A DNA stretch of 64,000 nt from Saprospiraceae bacterium (lineage in GTDB: Bacteria; Bacteroidota; Bacteroidia; Chitinophagales; Saprospiraceae), in the NCBI GenBank assembly GCA_021604865.1, contig BQJU01000019.1, forward strand, positions 49,506 through 113,505. The letters run 5' to 3'. Positions 41,842 to 50,359 of the stretch are shown piece by piece. A program made the translations under genes and the position numbers. The notes under the pieces were generated by a model that was given only the letters and a program-made list of their open reading frames with translations, made no database searches and was not told where the DNA came from. The number at the start of each line of letters is the position of its first letter. Positions within the stretch are counted from its first letter, which is position 1.

Positions 41842-42138
41842 TTAAGAAATCAGTCCCTGCAATTTCATGGCCAGGCCCATATCACCTTTGACCTTGATTT
41901 TGCCAGACATAACCGCCATCATAGGATTAACCGCTCCGGTTTTCATACCTATCAGGGTTTCCTCTGTCGTGATAATGGTGCAATCCGCTTCTTTATCTTC
42001 ATTAGTAACGATTCCTGTATCTCCAGTTAAATCAACGTGTACCACACCGGTATCTAATTGGAGTTTCAGGCATTTGCCCAAAGAAGGAGCGTTGGCAACA
42101 GCCTCTTTTACCTGGCTGGTAATCGCTTCAATGCTCAT
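41842..42138 (-). CDS. SCP2 sterol-binding domain protein
   Basis: A 98-residue single-domain protein of the SCP-2/sterol carrier fold, which forms a hydrophobic cavity for lipids or acyl groups. Typical features are TIITTEETLIGMKTGAVNPMMAVMSGKIKVKGDMGLAMKL, here cited only as the segments TTEETLIGM, NPMMAVMSGKIKVKGD and GLAMKLQ. Bacterial single-domain SCP2 proteins have no firmly assigned role. TACCTTTA on the minus strand near 42180 resembles a -7 box and may drive it. Confidence 0.9.
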   Translation of the reverse strand: MSIEAITSQVKEAVANAPSLGKCLKLQLDTGVVHVDLTGDTGIVTNEDKEADCTIITTEETLIGMKTGAVNPMMAVMSGKIKVKGDMGLAMKLQGLIS

Positions 42139-42520
42139 GCTTTTTTCATTTTTATGATAAATTAAATAAACGCTAAAGGTAAGAAAATAGACGTGAAAGA
42201 AGGAAATGAAGAGTAGATTCCATTTTTAGGCACAAAATGATCCATTCAAAGTAACAAATTCTCCCAAACTACGTAGAAAAGGTACCTTTTGCATAACTAG
42301 GCAAAATTTTAAGAAAACTTTAACAACTGTTTTTAAAGCCCTAATAGGATCAAAAAGAATCAGGATTAAATTTTGTCAACTACCCCCAATAGGGTATAAA
42401 AATTTATTATCTGGGTTTTAATCCATTTAGAAGCCCCTTTAATCCTCATAATTTAGATTCCCTAAATTACCCGGCAACTCCTTGTTTATCAGCCAAAAAA
42501 CGGCCTGTGCTCCTAAAATG
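42139..42520. other. Gene-free AT-rich spacer with a short palindrome
   Basis: No coding frame or RNA gene is recognised. AAAAGGTACCTTTT (42277-42290) is a perfect 14-nt palindrome of unknown meaning. Confidence 0.4.
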
Positions 42521-42521
42521 A

Positions 42522-42552
42522 TTGATTTTACCAGCAAAAGCCCCTAGCTTTG
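42522..42552 (+). promoter_or_regulatory. Promoter of the transglycosylase leader (-33 TTG, -7 TAGCTTTG)
   Basis: TTG at 42522-42524, a 20-nt spacer, and TAGCTTTG at 42545-42552 are a full consensus match. Transcription should start near 42559, leaving a leader of about 220 nt before ATG 42782. Confidence 0.75.
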
Positions 42553-42558
42553 TGCTCG

Positions 42559-42781
42559 AAAATATCCAAAATCTAATACACCGATCCTAGATACATTTGT
42601 TAAGGGATCATACTTGAACGTAACGTAACCCCAAATTAGTGGAATAATTAAAAGGGGAAACCCTGTGAGACACTAATTAAAAACCCCTTGGAAACTGTGA
42701 AAAGTCATGCTAGATCCCCTATGATTTTTAAACACACGGACTTTCACGGATTCGAGGAGGTAGAATAAAAAAAGTTTAGAA
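42559..42781 (+). ncRNA. Structured 5' leader, candidate cis-regulatory RNA
   Basis: Stems seen: GGGATC 42604-42609 with GATCCC 42713-42718; AATTAGTG 42634-42641 with CACTAATT 42671-42678; AGGG 42653-42656 closed by a GAAA tetraloop on CCCT 42661-42664; and GTGAAAAGTC 42697-42706 with GACTTTCAC 42739-42747 (one bulge). The first and last stems interlock, so they either exclude each other or form a pseudoknot, as in riboswitch-type switches. A purine-rich GAGGAGG lies at 42754-42760, 21 nt from the ATG. I do not recognise a named class. Confidence 0.5.
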
Positions 42782-43942
42782 ATGAAACTCCCATGGACAC
42801 TTTCTGCCGTTATGGTGGCTACCCACCTATTGGCGGCAGCTAGTAACGCAAACAAACTAACCTCCAATTTGAACGAAACCCCCTCTCTCCTTGCAGATGA
42901 TCGGATCGTTCCAACAGATGAGGTAATTAAAAAGAGGCTCAGTAAGATTTATCTTCCCTTCGAAGCAAAGTATACCAAAGAAGTTAAGACTTACATCCAT
43001 CGCTACGTAACTGCAGGCATTAACGACGCCGAAGCTATGTTAGGCCGCAGCAGCCTTTATTTTCCAATCTTCGAACATTATTTGAACATTTATGGTTTGC
43101 CTCAGGAGCTTAAGTTCCTACCAATGGTAGAATCTACGCTGCGCCCTGATGTAAATTCAGGAGCAGGTGCGGTCGGATTATGGCAATTTGTGCCTATTAC
43201 TGCCCGCCACTTCAACCTGACCATTAATGATTACATTGACGAACGGATGGATCCTTACAAATCCACTGAAGCAGCAGTAAAGATGCTCTCTTATCTCTAC
43301 GATCAGTTTGGAGATTGGCCACTCGCACTTGCAGCTTACAATTGCGGGCCAAAGAGAATAAAAACAATATTGGCCAAAGCACACTGTAAAAATTACTGGG
43401 ATATTGCATCGCTGTTGCCAACCGAAACCCAAAGGTATGTACCAGCTTACATTGCTGCAGCCTATTTGGTCAATCATTTTAATGATCACGATCTGAGTCC
43501 AAAATATCCATCCTACGAGCTTCAGGATACCCGTACGTTTAAAGTATACCAGACGGTACGCTTTTCTGATATCGCCAGGGCTTGTGGTATTAAGACTTCC
43601 GTAATCCGGAAATTGAACCCAGGGTTTATTCGTCAATTTATCCCAGCCCAAAGTGAAGGGCATTACCTGATTCTCCCTAGTAGAGCAGAGTCAAGTTTCC
43701 GGGATTATATGGCCGAAAGATTTAAAATTAAATCTGCACAACCAGTTATCGACGATCTACGGAATATTTTCCGGACATCCTATACCGTGATCCCCGGGGA
43801 TAAGATTGAATCCCTGGCTATCTTGTTCCGCTGTTCTGTAGAAGATATCATGGAGTGGAATCAGCTCCGCCAACAGGAAGTGGTAGTAAATCAATCACTG
43901 GTTCTTTATTTGAATAGATTGAATGGAAAAGCGAAGCCTTAA
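42782..43942 (+). CDS. MltD-like lytic transglycosylase with LysM domain
   Basis: A 386-residue exported murein hydrolase that cleaves the MurNAc-GlcNAc bond. It has a signal peptide (about 1-24), an SLT domain (about 95-225: catalytic Glu in MVESTLRP, then GAGAVGLWQFVP, DERMDPYKSTEAAVKML, ALAAYNCGP) and one C-terminal LysM module (YTVIPGDKIESLAILF, VEDIMEWNQL). An atypical segment between them (RTFKVYQTVRFSDIARACGI) is a second LysM-like repeat. The gene is preceded by a long structured leader and followed by a strong terminator, so it is its own transcription unit. A paralogue follows 385 bp later. Confidence 0.9.
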   Translation: MKLPWTLSAVMVATHLLAAASNANKLTSNLNETPSLLADDRIVPTDEVIKKRLSKIYLPFEAKYTKEVKTYIHRYVTAGINDAEAMLGRSSLYFPIFEHYLNIYGLPQELKFLPMVESTLRPDVNSGAGAVGLWQFVPITARHFNLTINDYIDERMDPYKSTEAAVKMLSYLYDQFGDWPLALAAYNCGPKRIKTILAKAHCKNYWDIASLLPTETQRYVPAYIAAAYLVNHFNDHDLSPKYPSYELQDTRTFKVYQTVRFSDIARACGIKTSVIRKLNPGFIRQFIPAQSEGHYLILPSRAESSFRDYMAERFKIKSAQPVIDDLRNIFRTSYTVIPGDKIESLAILFRCSVEDIMEWNQLRQQEVVVNQSLVLYLNRLNGKAKP

Positions 43943-43960
43943 GCGCTAGCTTTTTATATA

Positions 43961-43998
43961 AAAAAGGCAGGTTAAGAATAATCTTAGCCTGCCTTTTT
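43961..43998 (+). terminator. Strong intrinsic terminator
   Basis: GGCAGGTTAAGA (43966-43977) pairs with TCTTAGCCTGCC (43982-43993) with one G-U pair, loop ATAA, then TTTTTT. A-rich sequence on the left strengthens the stem. Confidence 0.85.
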
Positions 43999-44327
43999 TA
44001 TTTCCCTAACCTCTTTTTAACACGCTCAAATTTTAGAAACCCGCTTCTAAATTTGTTAAATCCAGCAAAAGGTAGTAGCTTTAAGCTGCTTACAGAGAGA
44101 TCTACCTACCTTAGTTTTCCCCCATTATGTTAGTACTTATATTGCCATTGGCAACCGTTATTCTAATTGTGCATATCCCAAAAGCGCAAGGACCTCAACT
44201 ATGTAACAAATAACGAAATCATCCACCTATTTGCCGAAAGGCGATAGTTACGAGTAAGCGTTCTTTCGCTGTGACAACTCTATTGTACGAGGACGAGCCC
44301 AACTTTATACAACAAAATTTAATTTTA
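43999..44327 (+). other. Upstream region of the second transglycosylase gene with hairpins
   Basis: No gene is seen. CAAATTTTAGAA (44027-44038) pairs with TTCTAAATTTG (44045-44055), one bulge; AAGGTAG (44069-44075) pairs with CTACCTT (44106-44112). The structures differ from those in the leader of the first paralogue. No full promoter is recognised. Confidence 0.4.
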
Positions 44328-45482
44328 GTGAGAAACCTACACATGCTTGCCACTGTAGTGGTATTAGCTTTGCTATGCTGTAATCCAGCCAAAGCTAATG
44401 GTCAATTTGATCAGTCATTATCTGCTTCAGGCGTATGGCCTATTGATCAAAAAATTATTATCCAAAACCTCTGTCAGCTCGTTGATGATTTTCCTGTTTT
44501 GGAAGAGCAAATGATCCTTAATAAGGTAGAATCATACCTGATCCGCGCCAAGCCCAGTACGGAAAAAATGTTGGGCAGAGCTGGCTTATATTTACCTATT
44601 TTTGAACACTACCTGGCCTTAAATGGCATGCCGGATTTTCTGAAATTTTTACCTGTAGCGGAGTCCAGGCTAAAACCCACCGTGGTTTCTTCTTGTGGCG
44701 CTGCTGGTTTATGGCAATTTATGCCGGCTACTGGCCGACATTACGGTTTGCGTGTCAATGACTATGTTGATGAACGGTTGGCCCCTTATAAGGCTACAGA
44801 AGCGGCTGTAGAGATGTTGTCAGAACTATACTATGAATTCGATGATTGGGCACTTGCCCTAGCTGCCTACAATTGTGGTCCTGAAAGGGTGGCACAGGCA
44901 TTAAAGGCAAGCAGTTGTTCCAGTTATTGGGATATCCGGCACTTATTGCCCCGGCAAACTCAGCAATATATTCCGTCCTTTCTGGCAGCTGTTTATGTAG
45001 GCACTTATTATGCCCGTCACCAACTCCGCCCCAAAACCCAACGATGGCAAGATGATTTCCGGGTTGTCCCGGTATACCGGCGACTTAGCTTTCGCAAAAT
45101 TTCAGGAATATGCAGGCTACCAATCGCCTATTTGGAGCAGTTAAATCCTGCTTATTTTCAAGGTATTATCCCCAAAGGCCGGGAAGCCTATTACCTGATT
45201 CTGCCCGCTTCCGCCGCCCAAAAATTACAGGTCTACCTTCAGAAAAAACGACAATTGCATAAGAAGGTTGTCAGGCTTTCACAACAACCCGAAGGTATCC
45301 AAACTCGTTATATTGTCGGAGCAGGAGATTGCCTTGATACCATTGCCCACCGTTTCCAGTGTCGACCAACAGATATTATCAACTGGAATAATTTACAAGA
45401 AAAAACGTTACAAGTACATCAGGAGTTAATTGTTTATCTGGATAAAGAAGCTGTATTTGGCCATTTTTGGTACAATTGTTAA
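44328..45482 (+). CDS. MltD-like lytic transglycosylase with LysM domain, paralogue
   Basis: A 384-residue exported protein with the same plan as the preceding gene: SLT domain with catalytic Glu in PVAESRLKP, CGAAGLWQFMP, DERLAPYKATEAAVEML and ALAAYNCGPE, then LysM-like segments and a final LysM (YIVGAGDCLDTIAHRFQC, PTDIINWNNLQ). The start is uncertain. GTG 44328 adds the positive residue needed for a signal peptide (VRNLHMLATVVVLALLCC); ATG 44343 starts inside it, and an earlier GTG at 44271 would put a long soluble segment in front. Confidence 0.88.
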   Translation: MRNLHMLATVVVLALLCCNPAKANGQFDQSLSASGVWPIDQKIIIQNLCQLVDDFPVLEEQMILNKVESYLIRAKPSTEKMLGRAGLYLPIFEHYLALNGMPDFLKFLPVAESRLKPTVVSSCGAAGLWQFMPATGRHYGLRVNDYVDERLAPYKATEAAVEMLSELYYEFDDWALALAAYNCGPERVAQALKASSCSSYWDIRHLLPRQTQQYIPSFLAAVYVGTYYARHQLRPKTQRWQDDFRVVPVYRRLSFRKISGICRLPIAYLEQLNPAYFQGIIPKGREAYYLILPASAAQKLQVYLQKKRQLHKKVVRLSQQPEGIQTRYIVGAGDCLDTIAHRFQCRPTDIINWNNLQEKTLQVHQELIVYLDKEAVFGHFWYNC

Positions 45483-45571
45483 GAATGGTTCACTGTCCGT
45501 TACCTGACCATTTTAAGTCCAGAAACAATTATTCGCCAACTCGTGCAACCCATTGTTAACTAAACTGTCTC

Positions 45572-45597
45572 TATATTTGAATGATCTATTATCATTC
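45572..45597 (+). promoter_or_regulatory. -7 box and inverted repeat upstream of the ECF sigma gene
   Basis: TATATTTG (45572-45579) matches TAnnTTTG. Overlapping its end, GAATGAT (45579-45585) and ATCATTC (45591-45597) form a 7-5-7 inverted repeat at the expected transcription start, a good position for a repressor site. Confidence 0.5.
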
Positions 45598-45628
45598 TTA
45601 GTGATAGCACACCAAACCCTGGTCAGAT

Positions 45629-46180
45629 TTGGATTACGCAAGTACACACCGGGATCTTATTGAGCTTTGCAAAAGTGGCAATCGCCAGGCACAGTTTGAA
45701 TTGTATCGTCTTTATTCCAAGGCGATGTATAACTTGTGTCTGCGTATGGTGAAAAATGATATGGATGCCGAAGATATGTTGCAGCAATCATTTGTGGATG
45801 TGTTTTCCAAACTGGATTCCTTCCGCTACCAATCTTCAATAGGAGCCTGGATTAAAAGAATTGCTGTAAACAATTGTATCAATTTCCTAAAAAAGCGGCA
45901 TCTATTGATTGAAGAGCTGACCGAAAATCATCACGAGGTAACAGATACTGACCCGGAGATTCATTCCATGCTGACTGTTGATATGGTCAAAAAAGCGATG
46001 GTTGAATTACCCGATGGATATCGCATTGTTTTTTCGCTATACCTTTTAGAAGGTTATGATCATAAAGAAATAGGAGAGATCCTTGGTGTTTCGGAGGCAA
46101 CTTCAAAATCGCAATACTGCCGGGCCCGAAAAAAGTTAAAAGAGGTGCTTCTATATCGACAACCCTATACAGACCATTAG
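45629..46180 (+). CDS. ECF RNA polymerase sigma factor
   Basis: A 183-residue sigma-70 family factor with region 2 (YSKAMYNLCLRMVKNDMDAE, DMLQQSFVDVFSKLDSF, IGAWIKRIAVNNCINFLKK) and region 4 (LPDGYRIVFSLYLLEGYDHK, EIGEILGVSEATSKSQYCRA). It probably directs polymerase to stress or envelope promoters. The start is TTG 45629; the nearest in-frame ATG lies inside region 2, so a non-ATG start is required. It is followed 22 bp later by a single-helix protein that looks like its anti-sigma factor. Confidence 0.88.
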   Translation: MDYASTHRDLIELCKSGNRQAQFELYRLYSKAMYNLCLRMVKNDMDAEDMLQQSFVDVFSKLDSFRYQSSIGAWIKRIAVNNCINFLKKRHLLIEELTENHHEVTDTDPEIHSMLTVDMVKKAMVELPDGYRIVFSLYLLEGYDHKEIGEILGVSEATSKSQYCRARKKLKEVLLYRQPYTDH

Positions 46181-46202
46181 TAAGTTTTCAATTATTTTTA
46201 AA

Positions 46203-46757
46203 ATGCAACACGACAAACTAGAACAATACATTCAAACTAACCGGGAGGCGTTTGATTTCGGTGTCCCAAGCCTCAAAGTTTGGGCAGAAATCGACAGTGC
46301 GCTTGAGGCAAAAAAGGGGAAGGTTCGCCACTTACGGCGCGTGGTAGGCATTGCGGCAACGGTGGCGTTTTTGCTGGTATCCGGTGGCGTTATAGGTTCA
46401 TTTTTTACTAAAAACACCAATGCTACTGAATTAGCCAGTTTAGAGACTATTGATCCCGAATTAGCAAAGATTGAAGCCTATTATCAGGGGCAATTTAATC
46501 AGAAATACAAAGTTCTGGCCAGTGTTCCTCACGACGAATCCATTGATCAGGATATTGAACAAATCGACGCATCTATGGAGGAACTGCGCCTGGCACTGGT
46601 GAATGCCCCAGCAGGTAGCCAGCAACGGATCGTAGAGAACCTTATCCGAACTTATCAGTTGAAAGTACAGGTACTCGAAAGGGTATTGCAGCGGCTTCAA
46701 TCTGGTGAGGATACCATTACAAAACCTAAGGACGATGAAAAAAAGATTAGTATTTAA
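46203..46757 (+). CDS. Probable anti-sigma factor, single-span membrane protein
   Basis: A 184-residue protein with a cytoplasmic N-terminal 45 residues (FGVPSLKVWAEIDSALEAKK), one membrane helix (VVGIAATVAFLLVSGGVIGS, about 46-67) and a helical periplasmic part with a coiled-coil tendency (MEELRLALVNAP; LIRTYQLKVQVLERVLQRL). No zinc motif of the usual anti-sigma domain is present. The role is inferred from its position after the ECF sigma gene and from the topology. Its last 23 nt overlap the next gene. Confidence 0.65.
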   Translation: MQHDKLEQYIQTNREAFDFGVPSLKVWAEIDSALEAKKGKVRHLRRVVGIAATVAFLLVSGGVIGSFFTKNTNATELASLETIDPELAKIEAYYQGQFNQKYKVLASVPHDESIDQDIEQIDASMEELRLALVNAPAGSQQRIVENLIRTYQLKVQVLERVLQRLQSGEDTITKPKDDEKKISI

Positions 46758-47853
46758 ATTCGGCCTGGTCTTGCTATTGGTTGGCTTTTTTAAGGTAGGG
46801 CATAGTACCGATGGGAGACGCGAATTTACCAAAGTTATCAAAAAAGAATTTCCTATTGACGTCAATGGTACCGTAAAAATTTCTAATAAATACGGGAAAG
46901 TTGATATCAAAATATGGGAAAACCCCAGGGTTAAACTTGGTGTAGAAATCATTGTAAATGCCTCCAATGAGGAAAAGGCACAGAAGGTCTTTGACCGCAT
47001 AAAAATAGAATTTAGTGAGTCACATGCTTACCTTGGGGCAGTAACTTCAATTCAAAATTCCAAGCATAATTGGTGGGACACGAGCATAAACAATTCTGAT
47101 TATCAAATCAATTACCTGGTTTATCTGCCGGCTTCGATCAACCTCGAATTGGACAACCAGTACGGAAACGTTTTTGTAGGCGCAATGCAGGGAACTTCCA
47201 ATATTTCTCTAAAATATTGCAACTTTAAACTAGATGGGTTAAATGAATTGGCTCGTCTGGGTATCGATTACAGTACCGGGACTATTGACCGCGCCAAAAA
47301 TGTACAATTGACATCCAACCACGGAACGATTCGCATTTTTGATGTTGGCGATATGAATATTGAAAGTAAATACACCAATATTCAAATTGAAAAAGCCATA
47401 GATATTATTTGTAAGACAAAATATGACAACTACTCGATCGGCGTGATCCGTGACTTACGCAACGAGGGGGCCTTTGACAATATTGATGTGGATTTTAGTG
47501 AATCTATTTTAATCAATTCGCGTTATTCCAACTGCTCGATTGGCAAGGTGAAAAAATCCCTGGATCTAGCACTGGAAAACTCGGACGTAGTGGTTAAGGA
47601 GGTCTCCAAGAATTTTTCTAATATCAATTTAATTGGTGAATATTCCGATTTCAAAATTGGGTTGGAAAACGGTGCAGTATACCAGCTTGATGCTGAAGGT
47701 GATTACGCAGGGATTGGTTACCCAAAAGCTTTAATGGTCACCTACGAAAAGGAAAAAGCATCGGTCCACGAAGTAAAGGGACACGTTGGCAAAAAAAATG
47801 GTTCTGTTATTAAGGCTAAAATCCGATTTGGCGCCTTGATCCTCAAACAGTAA
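46735..47853 (+). CDS. Exported adhesin-like (DUF4097-type) beta-helix protein
   Basis: A 372-residue protein with a signal peptide (about 1-24) and repeated beta strands in the style of DUF4097/head GIN-type domains: NGTVKISNKYGKVDIKIWEN, LELDNQYGNVFVGAMQG, YSTGTIDRAKNVQLTSNHGT. Such proteins are common beside Bacteroidota ECF/anti-sigma pairs, and their function is unknown; a cell-envelope role is likely. The gene overlaps the preceding one by 23 nt, which indicates translational coupling. ATG 46735 is chosen because the signal peptide starts there. Confidence 0.7.
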   Translation: MKKRLVFKFGLVLLLVGFFKVGHSTDGRREFTKVIKKEFPIDVNGTVKISNKYGKVDIKIWENPRVKLGVEIIVNASNEEKAQKVFDRIKIEFSESHAYLGAVTSIQNSKHNWWDTSINNSDYQINYLVYLPASINLELDNQYGNVFVGAMQGTSNISLKYCNFKLDGLNELARLGIDYSTGTIDRAKNVQLTSNHGTIRIFDVGDMNIESKYTNIQIEKAIDIICKTKYDNYSIGVIRDLRNEGAFDNIDVDFSESILINSRYSNCSIGKVKKSLDLALENSDVVVKEVSKNFSNINLIGEYSDFKIGLENGAVYQLDAEGDYAGIGYPKALMVTYEKEKASVHEVKGHVGKKNGSVIKAKIRFGALILKQ

Positions 47854-47878
47854 AACATAGCTATCCTAATAAAGTAGG

Positions 47879-47917
47879 GCTACTGTGATCGGACATTCGG
47901 CACAGTAGCTTTTTTTT
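47879..47917 (+). terminator. Strong intrinsic terminator after the sigma operon
   Basis: GCTACTGTG (47879-47887) pairs with CACAGTAGC (47901-47909), followed by eight T residues. Confidence 0.85.
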
Positions 47918-47952
47918 CCTATATTGTTCCGATTGCTAAAAATCGGTTCAAA

Positions 47953-49356
47953 ATGAAAATACAATTCTGCGGGGCTGCCCGCCAGGTCACAGGAAGTGCT
48001 CACCTTATCACGCTTGACAATGGTTACAAGATACTTCTAGATTGTGGATTATACCAGGGTAATGCTGCATCCTGGAAACAATTCAACGAAGAATGGCTGT
48101 TCTCTCCGGCAGATGTTGATTGTTTGATCTTATCGCATGCACACATTGATCATACTGGCCGTGTTCCCAAATTGGTAAAAGACGGTTTTGATGGTTGTAT
48201 TCACGCTACCCATGCTACGCGCAGCCTCTGTTCCATTATGTTGCTGGATAGTGCTAAAATTCAGGAACGGGATGCCGAATACCACAACCGATTGGTAGCA
48301 AAGAAAAGAAAAAAAGGTCCCCTACGCAAACCGCTATATACGGCCGAGGATGTACACCAAACCATGGATAAATTTGTGGGTTATGGCTACAATCGTTGGT
48401 TTAATATACACGATGACGTGGAGGTGCTTTTCAAAGATGCGGGACACATCCTGGGTAGTGCCAGTGTATCCCTGCGCATTCGCGAAAATGGACAGACCAG
48501 GATGATTGGCTTTTCCGGGGACGTAGGACGCCCCAACAGGCCCATTCTACGCGATCCTCAACCGATGCCCGAAGTTGAGTATATGATTTGCGAATCGACC
48601 TATGGCGATAAGGACCATGAAGGCGCTCCCGGTGAAATGTCGCGTCTCTTGAAAATCATTAAAGAGACCTGTGTGGTCAAAAAAGGTAAACTCATCATTC
48701 CGGCATTCAGCGTAGGCAGAACACAGGAAATTGTTTATATGCTTGATCAGTTAGAGACTGCCGGGAGTCTGCCCCGCATTCCTGTTTATGTTGATAGTCC
48801 CCTCGCGGTAAATGCGACCACCATCTTTGGTACACACCCTGAATGTTACGATGCTCAGCTCAATGAGTATCTTCTAGTAGATAACAACCCCTTTGGTTTT
48901 AATGCTTTGACTTATGTCAAAGACGTAGAGGTTTCCAAATCATTAAATTCATCTAATGAGCCCTGCATCATCATCAGCTCCTCGGGTATGATGAATGCCG
49001 GTCGGGTCAAACACCATCTCTTTAATAATATTGATCATTCTAAAAACACCTTTTTGATTGTAGGCTATTGCTCTCCGGAAACGCCGGGAGGCCGGCTTAG
49101 GGATGGCGCTGAAATACTCCGTCTATTTGGAGAGGAAAAAATTGTAAGAGCTAAAATAGAAATTATGGATTCTTTCTCCGCACATGCTGATCGGGGAGAA
49201 TTGCTCGATTTTCTCGACAACCAAAAGGGAAGTGTCAAAAAGATATTCCTGGTACATGGCACAATAGAAAGACAGGAAAAATTCCGGGATTTGCTTAATG
49301 AAAATGGCTTTCCGGAGGTAAATATTCCAAAATTGGGACAGGAATTTACCGTATAA
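47953..49356 (+). CDS. MBL-fold RNA nuclease (beta-CASP, CPSF73-like)
   Basis: A 467-residue metallo-beta-lactamase superfamily protein with the Zn motif SHAHIDHTGR (61-70), further ligands in DAGHILGSASV and FSGDVGRP, and a beta-CASP domain (FSVGRTQEIVYML; VYVDSPLAVNAT; ISSSGMMNAGRVKHHL; GYCSPETPGGRL; IMDSFSAHADRGELLDF; FLVHGTIERQEKF). This is the pattern of archaeal and bacterial CPSF73/Ysh1-like RNA endo- or exonucleases. It is convergent with the next gene, separated by a palindromic terminator. Its RNA targets are unknown. Confidence 0.92.
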   Translation: MKIQFCGAARQVTGSAHLITLDNGYKILLDCGLYQGNAASWKQFNEEWLFSPADVDCLILSHAHIDHTGRVPKLVKDGFDGCIHATHATRSLCSIMLLDSAKIQERDAEYHNRLVAKKRKKGPLRKPLYTAEDVHQTMDKFVGYGYNRWFNIHDDVEVLFKDAGHILGSASVSLRIRENGQTRMIGFSGDVGRPNRPILRDPQPMPEVEYMICESTYGDKDHEGAPGEMSRLLKIIKETCVVKKGKLIIPAFSVGRTQEIVYMLDQLETAGSLPRIPVYVDSPLAVNATTIFGTHPECYDAQLNEYLLVDNNPFGFNALTYVKDVEVSKSLNSSNEPCIIISSSGMMNAGRVKHHLFNNIDHSKNTFLIVGYCSPETPGGRLRDGAEILRLFGEEKIVRAKIEIMDSFSAHADRGELLDFLDNQKGSVKKIFLVHGTIERQEKFRDLLNENGFPEVNIPKLGQEFTV

Positions 49357-49375
49357 AGGAATGATTAAAACCAGG

Positions 49376-49417
49376 AAGCCCTTTGGTTGAAATAAAATTA
49401 TTTCAACCAAAGGGCTT
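49376..49417. terminator. 42-nt near-complete palindrome, bidirectional terminator
   Basis: AAGCCCTTTGGTTGAAATAA (49376-49395) is the exact reverse complement of 49398-49417, so 20 positions per arm pair around two bases. It lies between convergent genes. Confidence 0.85.
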
Positions 49418-49446
49418 ATTTATTAGCGATAGCTTATTTATCTCGA

Positions 49447-50181
49447 TTATTTTTCTTCTGCTTTAGAATTCTGGATTTTATTTAAAAGCAAAGCTGCTTT
49501 CATCATAAAGTCATCGTGATACTGAGTATATTCATTATAGACCATCATCAAACGAGCTGCATCAAAGGCGGCAGATTTTGGTACCAACTGGCGGGCTGCA
49601 ATTGGGTGCAACCAGTATTCCAGATTATTGGAACGTAAATAAGAACGGTCGTAATCAAAATTGATAACTACCGACAATTTGTTTAATGAGAATAAATAAT
49701 CGGTCTCTTTATTCAGATCTTTCTGCAGGTCTACGATATTATATCGTTCGAAGTTGACGCCCGATCTTTCACAGAGGAAAACGTCACGGCGTCCGTCAAA
49801 AACAATGATGTCTCTGAAGCGGTACTTCTTAAAGTTTTTCAACAGAAAATTTCTGATGGGTGCTTTGGAAAAACGAAGGTTATTAAAAGCAAATTTTAAT
49901 TGCCGTTCATCCAAACGGTATTCTTCACTGAAGGGTTTGCGGCGCTGGGTTTTCATATTGATCACCTCTTTGCCCCGGCCTATCGTATGACCTAGTTCAT
50001 TGACTCTAGAAAAAACATTAACGACATCAACATTTGCATTGTTGATCCAGCTTTCTATAAAAATCCTGTTTGAACCATTCTCATAGATCAAAAGTGCGAT
50101 TTCACTTATCGCATAGAAATTGGGGTAACCGCCGTAAATATTGCCATACTTTAATTCTAAAATTGCTACGCTGTTGTCCAC
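49447..50181 (-). CDS. Hypothetical protein, possible degenerate DEDD exonuclease fold
   Basis: A 244-residue soluble protein that I do not recognise with certainty. Its layout recalls DEDDh exonucleases of the KapD/RNase T type: VAILELKYGN in place of the catalytic DxE strand, IIVFDGRRDVFLC near the second motif, YNIVDLQKDLN like the conserved DLQ, and HPIAAR plus SAAFDAARLMMVYNEY like the HxAxxDA helix. The catalytic acids are largely missing, so if the fold is right the protein is probably not an active nuclease. The tail is charged. This is pattern matching by eye and could be wrong. Confidence 0.45.
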   Translation of the reverse strand: MDNSVAILELKYGNIYGGYPNFYAISEIALLIYENGSNRIFIESWINNANVDVVNVFSRVNELGHTIGRGKEVINMKTQRRKPFSEEYRLDERQLKFAFNNLRFSKAPIRNFLLKNFKKYRFRDIIVFDGRRDVFLCERSGVNFERYNIVDLQKDLNKETDYLFSLNKLSVVINFDYDRSYLRSNNLEYWLHPIAARQLVPKSAAFDAARLMMVYNEYTQYHDDFMMKAALLLNKIQNSKAEEK

Positions 50182-50359
50182 GGTTTAAGGATGTTATTTC
50201 GGGTTAAATAATCCAGTTTTCTCGGCATTGTTTTCATTTGCCCGAGCAAAATAGTGTTTCCAATCCGCAAGTTATATAGAAAATTCAACACTGTTAAAAA
50301 TTAATCCCACAAATTTAGCCTTACTATACTAAAAAGGATGAGCATATTGTAAAAGATAA

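Noticed and set aside
14150..41845. Similar strings ending AAACATGCAxTAA at about 14175 and 41833
   Set aside because: The match is only about 13 bases with poor similarity around it, which is too little to call a dispersed repeat.
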